The notes beneath the pieces were generated by a model, which was not told where the DNA came from, searched no databases, and was given only the letters and a program-made list of their open reading frames with translations. The position numbers and the translations under genes were made by a program. Shown here one piece after another: positions 6,329 through 8,782 of a stretch of 8,782 bases of DNA. The DNA is from Candidatus Aerophobota bacterium (GTDB taxonomy: Bacteria > Chlamydiota > Chlamydiia > Chlamydiales > GCA-2402025), in contig NVUU01000014.1 of NCBI GenBank assembly GCA_002402025.1, forward strand, positions 2,833 through 11,614, given 5' to 3'. Position 1 is the stretch's first letter. Each line of letters starts with the position of its first letter.

Positions 6329-7870
6329 CTATCTCTTCTTGATGATGCCATTGAGTTCTACACTCGCAAAACGCAGAATGGTCTCATGTTTTTGTAGCTT
6401 GATAGGGTCTCTAGGAGCGCTTTCTATAGGGGGAGTTTGCTCGGAATCTGGTTCTTGAACGGGCTCCGGGGTAGGCCCCTTCGGATTTTGAGCTTCTATA
6501 GGTGCGGTCTCTTGCGCGGCTTTTGGAGTTTGGGGCATTGCCTCTTGAGGCATCACCTCTAGAGGTGTCGCCTTTTGGGGTAGTATCTCTTGAGATGCTG
6601 GAACCTGTGGTTCGGAAACCACTGGTTCGGGAACCGTTGGCTCGAGAGCCCTTGGTTCTTGAGGTACTTTCATAGGGGGAGTCGCTACCTGGAATGCTGC
6701 TGCGACCTTTCCCATGGGAGCTTCTTGAGGACTTTTTTGTAGTGCTTCAAGTCTTTCTACAAGTTCATTTGCAAAAATCTGGCTACGCGCCCTGATGATA
6801 TGAAGAAGTATCATCTCAACAAATACAGGCTTTAGCTCTATTTGATTAAGCGTCTGTATCCATTTCATAAGATACTCTAAGATGTATAGACACTGATTTG
6901 TTGTATACACACTCGCAGACTCTTCATACCTTTTGCGATCAGAGTTTGAAATCTCATGAATGTTTTTTGCACCAAGCTTGATCTGTAAGATCTTTTTATA
7001 ATGATCAAGTAACATATTTAAAAAATATCCATAATCCTTTCCTTCTTCAAAGAGTTGATTTGATAGAGCAAAAGCAACTTTAAGGTCTTGGTCATAGAAA
7101 GCTCTATCAAGATGAAAAAAAGCTTCTTTGTTACAAAATCCAAGAGATAGGGCAACATCCTCATAAAAAATATGTTTTTTATCAGTGCAAAGAACCTGAT
7201 CTAGAAGGGATTCTGCATCCCTTAAAGATCCTTCAGCACTTTGTGCTAAGGCATTAAGAGCATCTTCCTCAACGGTAATACTTAGATTAGTGAGGATCTT
7301 TTGCAGCTTAACTATGATGTTTGGTATGGAAATTCTTTTTAGATTAAAACGTTGTGTCCGGCTCATGATGGTCGGCAGGACTTTATGCGGCTCTGTTGTT
7401 GCAAAGAAAAATTTTACGTTTTTTGGAGGCTCTTCTAAAGTTTTTAAAAGAGCATTAAACGCTTCCTTTGTAAGCATATGTACTTCATCGATGATGTAGA
7501 TTCTATAGGGAGAAGAAGAAGGAGTGTACATCGTTGACTCATTGAGCTTCCTGATATCATCGATTCCTCTGTTAGATGCTCCATCGATTTCGATCACATC
7601 TAAAGAAGAGGAGGAGGAAATTTCCTTGCAGGAAGAACACTCATTACAAGGTTCTTGATTCTCTTTTAAATTTTTACAGTTAAGGGCTTTTGCGAAAATT
7701 CTTGCAAGAGTGGTCTTCCCTGTGCCTCTTGATCCTGAAAAGATATAAGCGTGAGAGACTCTATTTAACTCTATCGCAGATTTAAGAGTTTTTATAATGG
7801 CCTCTTGCTCGCAAACATCTCCGAAGGTTTGAGGGCGAAACTTTCTTGCAAGTGATTGATAATAAGACAC
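6329..7870 (-). CDS. dnaX: DNA polymerase III subunit gamma/tau (clamp loader)
   Basis: DnaX is the ATPase motor of the clamp loader that places the sliding clamp on DNA; tau also ties polymerases together. The 513-residue product opens SYYQSLARKFRPQTFGDV. It has the P-loop GSRGTGKT (46-53), a zinc site of four cysteines (65, 75, 78, 81), Walker B DEVH (128-131) and sensor 1 FFFATTEPHKVLPT. The SRC motif reads SRT (170-172). Domain III follows to about residue 375. The rest is a long Pro/Glu-rich linker (about 376-490) with pentapeptide repeats such as RALEP, TVPEP and VVSEP, and a short conserved-looking C-terminus, HETILRFASVELNGIIKK. The start is GTG (7868-7870): the frame-matched Shine-Dalgarno GGAG lies 8 bases upstream, and the nearby ATG at 7882-7884 is out of frame. 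An A6 tract lies at the domain III-linker junction. Confidence 0.96.
   Translation of the reverse strand: MSYYQSLARKFRPQTFGDVCEQEAIIKTLKSAIELNRVSHAYIFSGSRGTGKTTLARIFAKALNCKNLKENQEPCNECSSCKEISSSSSLDVIEIDGASNRGIDDIRKLNESTMYTPSSSPYRIYIIDEVHMLTKEAFNALLKTLEEPPKNVKFFFATTEPHKVLPTIMSRTQRFNLKRISIPNIIVKLQKILTNLSITVEEDALNALAQSAEGSLRDAESLLDQVLCTDKKHIFYEDVALSLGFCNKEAFFHLDRAFYDQDLKVAFALSNQLFEEGKDYGYFLNMLLDHYKKILQIKLGAKNIHEISNSDRKRYEESASVYTTNQCLYILEYLMKWIQTLNQIELKPVFVEMILLHIIRARSQIFANELVERLEALQKSPQEAPMGKVAAAFQVATPPMKVPQEPRALEPTVPEPVVSEPQVPASQEILPQKATPLEVMPQEAMPQTPKAAQETAPIEAQNPKGPTPEPVQEPDSEQTPPIESAPRDPIKLQKHETILRFASVELNGIIKKR
6539..6667 (-). repeat. 15-base tandem array of short palindromes inside dnaX
   Basis: Palindromes recur with centres 15 bases apart. 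In plus-strand reading they are TGCCTC-TT-GAGGCA (centre 6545.5), CACCTCTAGAGGTG (6560.5), a decayed unit (6575.5), ATCTC-TT-GAGAT (6590.5), then after a 24-base step GTGGTT-CGGA-AACCAC (6614.5), GGTTC-GG-GAACC (6629.5), GGCTC-GA-GAGCC (6644.5) and a half-decayed unit (6659.5). An outlying copy, GTTC-TT-GAAC (6455.5), lies 90 bases away and is in phase. The core is TC-NN-GA; the outer three bases on each side differ between units but remain complementary. The array encodes DnaX residues about 402-444 as five-residue repeats (often xxxEP or xxPQE). Confidence 0.8.
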
Positions 7871-7882
7871 GAAATAAACTCC
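7871..7882 (-). promoter_or_regulatory. Ribosome binding site that sets the dnaX GTG start
   Basis: GGAG on the minus strand (7882-7879) stands 8 bases before the GTG at 7870-7868. The overlapping ATG at 7884-7882 is out of frame with DnaX, so GTG is the start supported by both spacing and protein alignment (SYYQSLARKFRPQTF at the N-terminus). Confidence 0.75.
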
Positions 7883-7908
7883 ATGGACAATTTAGCGACT
7901 GAATGCAA

Positions 7909-7937
7909 ATTGTAGATGTCTAATGGTTTGTTGTCAT
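7909..7937 (-). promoter_or_regulatory. dnaX promoter, sigma-70/sigma-66 type
   Basis: On the minus strand ATGACA (7937-7932, 5 of 6 to TTGACA) and TACAAT (7914-7909, 5 of 6 to TATAAT) are separated by 17 bases. The start point would be near 7902, giving a leader of about 32 bases to the GTG. This is the best-matching promoter in the window and lies in the short gap between the hydrolase gene and dnaX, so dnaX need not depend on read-through. Confidence 0.65.
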
Positions 7938-7972
7938 CAATGATTCTCTAGTTGAGATTAAACCTTCTTTAA

Positions 7973-8782
7973 TTAGTGAGATTTCATCCATGCTGTGCAC
8001 CGGGTCACAATGTCACTTTTTGCGGCGGTGACAATACCACTATGACCGACTCCAGTATAAACTGTAATGGTTTCATCTTTGTCCAAACAAGGAATCCCTG
8101 ATTGCCAAGGTGTCACAGTAGCATCGTCTTTTGTTACGTAAAAATCATACCTGTTTCTGGGGCTTTCCTCTCTTGACATATCTTTAACAAGTTTTTTCCC
8201 AAACTCTGAATTATAAGAGAGTTCTTCAACAAATGCTTCTGTAAATAAAAACGAAGCTGCCATGGTAGATTTTGCAAAATCCATCTTTTTTGAGCCAAAG
8301 AATGGCCCAGCGATCGCAGCGACTTTTACGCTTACATCCGTACCGATCTGTGTTTCAATACTTGCAACAATACGCGATCCATTTGATGCGCCGATGAGAC
8401 ATATAGGCTTGCCAGGGTTTTTTTGAGTGTAATCATTGACAAGTTTTAAGATTGGACTTGTAGCCCCTTTAAGGGCGCAATTCCCTCTGGAAGGAACATA
8501 AGGAGCAATGATGTCTACATTTTTATGGATTCTATTTATCGCTGGAAAATATTCACTCCAAGTACAAGGATGCCCGTTTACTCCATGCACAAGAAGATAA
8601 AGACCTTGTGAGTCGTTTTTCCAAGTCACTTTATTAGATAAATTGTGGCAATAGTGGTTTGGTGAGAATTTGTCTTTTATACGCTCAATAAAGGTACTTG
8701 CATTTTTAATAACTTCTGCTGCAAAAGTCGCAGTTTTGTCATAGAAATATGTCGAGTACTCTCTATTATCAACTCTATGTAG
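7973..8782 (-). CDS. Alpha/beta-hydrolase fold protein, 5' end outside the window
   Basis: The frame is open from the TAA at 7973-7975 to the right edge, giving at least 269 residues. The GTG at 8627-8629 (visible residue 52) is therefore an internal codon rather than a likely start: the 51 residues before it read as normal protein (for example FYDKTATFAAEVIKNA). The fold is shown by LYLLVHGVNGHPCTW (oxyanion-loop HG), the nucleophile elbow GASNG (GxSxG, Ser at visible residue 133), a probable acid in TKDDATV and the histidine in GVGHSG near the C-terminus. A complete Ser-Asp-His triad is therefore visible. The family includes lipases, esterases and PGAP1-like hydrolases; the substrate is not evident. 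The N-terminal 60 residues lack an obvious signal or membrane helix in the visible part. It lies upstream of dnaX on the same strand, separated by about 100 bases that hold the dnaX promoter and no strong terminator. Confidence 0.8.
   Translation of the reverse strand, partial: LHRVDNREYSTYFYDKTATFAAEVIKNASTFIERIKDKFSPNHYCHNLSNKVTWKNDSQGLYLLVHGVNGHPCTWSEYFPAINRIHKNVDIIAPYVPSRGNCALKGATSPILKLVNDYTQKNPGKPICLIGASNGSRIVASIETQIGTDVSVKVAAIAGPFFGSKKMDFAKSTMAASFLFTEAFVEELSYNSEFGKKLVKDMSREESPRNRYDFYVTKDDATVTPWQSGIPCLDKDETITVYTGVGHSGIVTAAKSDIVTRCTAWMKSH

Noticed and set aside
6710..6719. Palindrome TCCCATGGGA near the dnaX repeat array
   Set aside because: Its centre is out of phase with the 15-base array and it lacks the TC-NN-GA core, so I left it out of the repeat.
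7943..7972. Small hairpins after the hydrolase stop (TTAAA/TTTAA and TCTC/GAGA) as a terminator
   Set aside because: Stems of 4-5 AT-rich or short pairs with no following T-run; too weak to call.
1..8782. Mobile elements, CRISPR arrays, tRNA and rRNA genes
   Set aside because: I found no transposase or integrase motifs, no regular spacer-repeat structure and no cloverleaf or rRNA-like sequence.

Overview
The window reads as part of an AT-rich bacterial chromosome, most likely from the Chlamydiota. The main reason is gene order. A phosphotransferase pair (ptsH, ptsI) runs into a convergent ybaB-dnaX pair, and from memory this is the arrangement around CT334-CT337 of Chlamydia trachomatis. The hprK gene, the long Pro/Glu-rich DnaX tail and extra accessory genes suggest an environmental chlamydia rather than the genus Chlamydia itself; that last step is inference.

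Layout. Bases 1-260 (minus) hold the N-terminus of a type II NADH dehydrogenase. Its leader contains a terminator-like hairpin that competes with an overlapping second hairpin. A bidirectional terminator (382-413) separates it from 435-745 (minus), a broken reading frame ending in a membrane anchor. Bases 748-1995 (minus) encode a 12-helix major facilitator transporter. A divergent intergenic region of about 155 bases follows. Then comes a tightly packed plus-strand operon: a SUKH/SMI1-KNR4-like gene (2151-2957), hprK (2950-3942), ptsH (3920-4189, TTG start) and ptsI (4186-5925), each overlapping the next. One base after ptsI ends, the convergent minus-strand genes begin: ybaB (5927-6232), dnaX (6329-7870, GTG start) and an alpha/beta hydrolase (7973 to the right edge, 5' end outside the window).

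How the genes work together. ptsI and ptsH form the PEP to EI to HPr phosphorelay. hprK would phosphorylate HPr on its regulatory serine, and HPr keeps both the histidine and the serine site. No sugar permease is present here, so a regulatory PTS is the best reading. ybaB and dnaX are the familiar nucleoid/DNA-replication pair.

The most unusual structure is inside dnaX. The part encoding the Pro/Glu-rich linker contains an array of 15-base units, most of them short perfect palindromes whose two arms change together from unit to unit. The array encodes pentapeptide repeats. I saw no tRNA, rRNA, CRISPR, insertion sequence or phage gene, and no clearly new multi-gene system.
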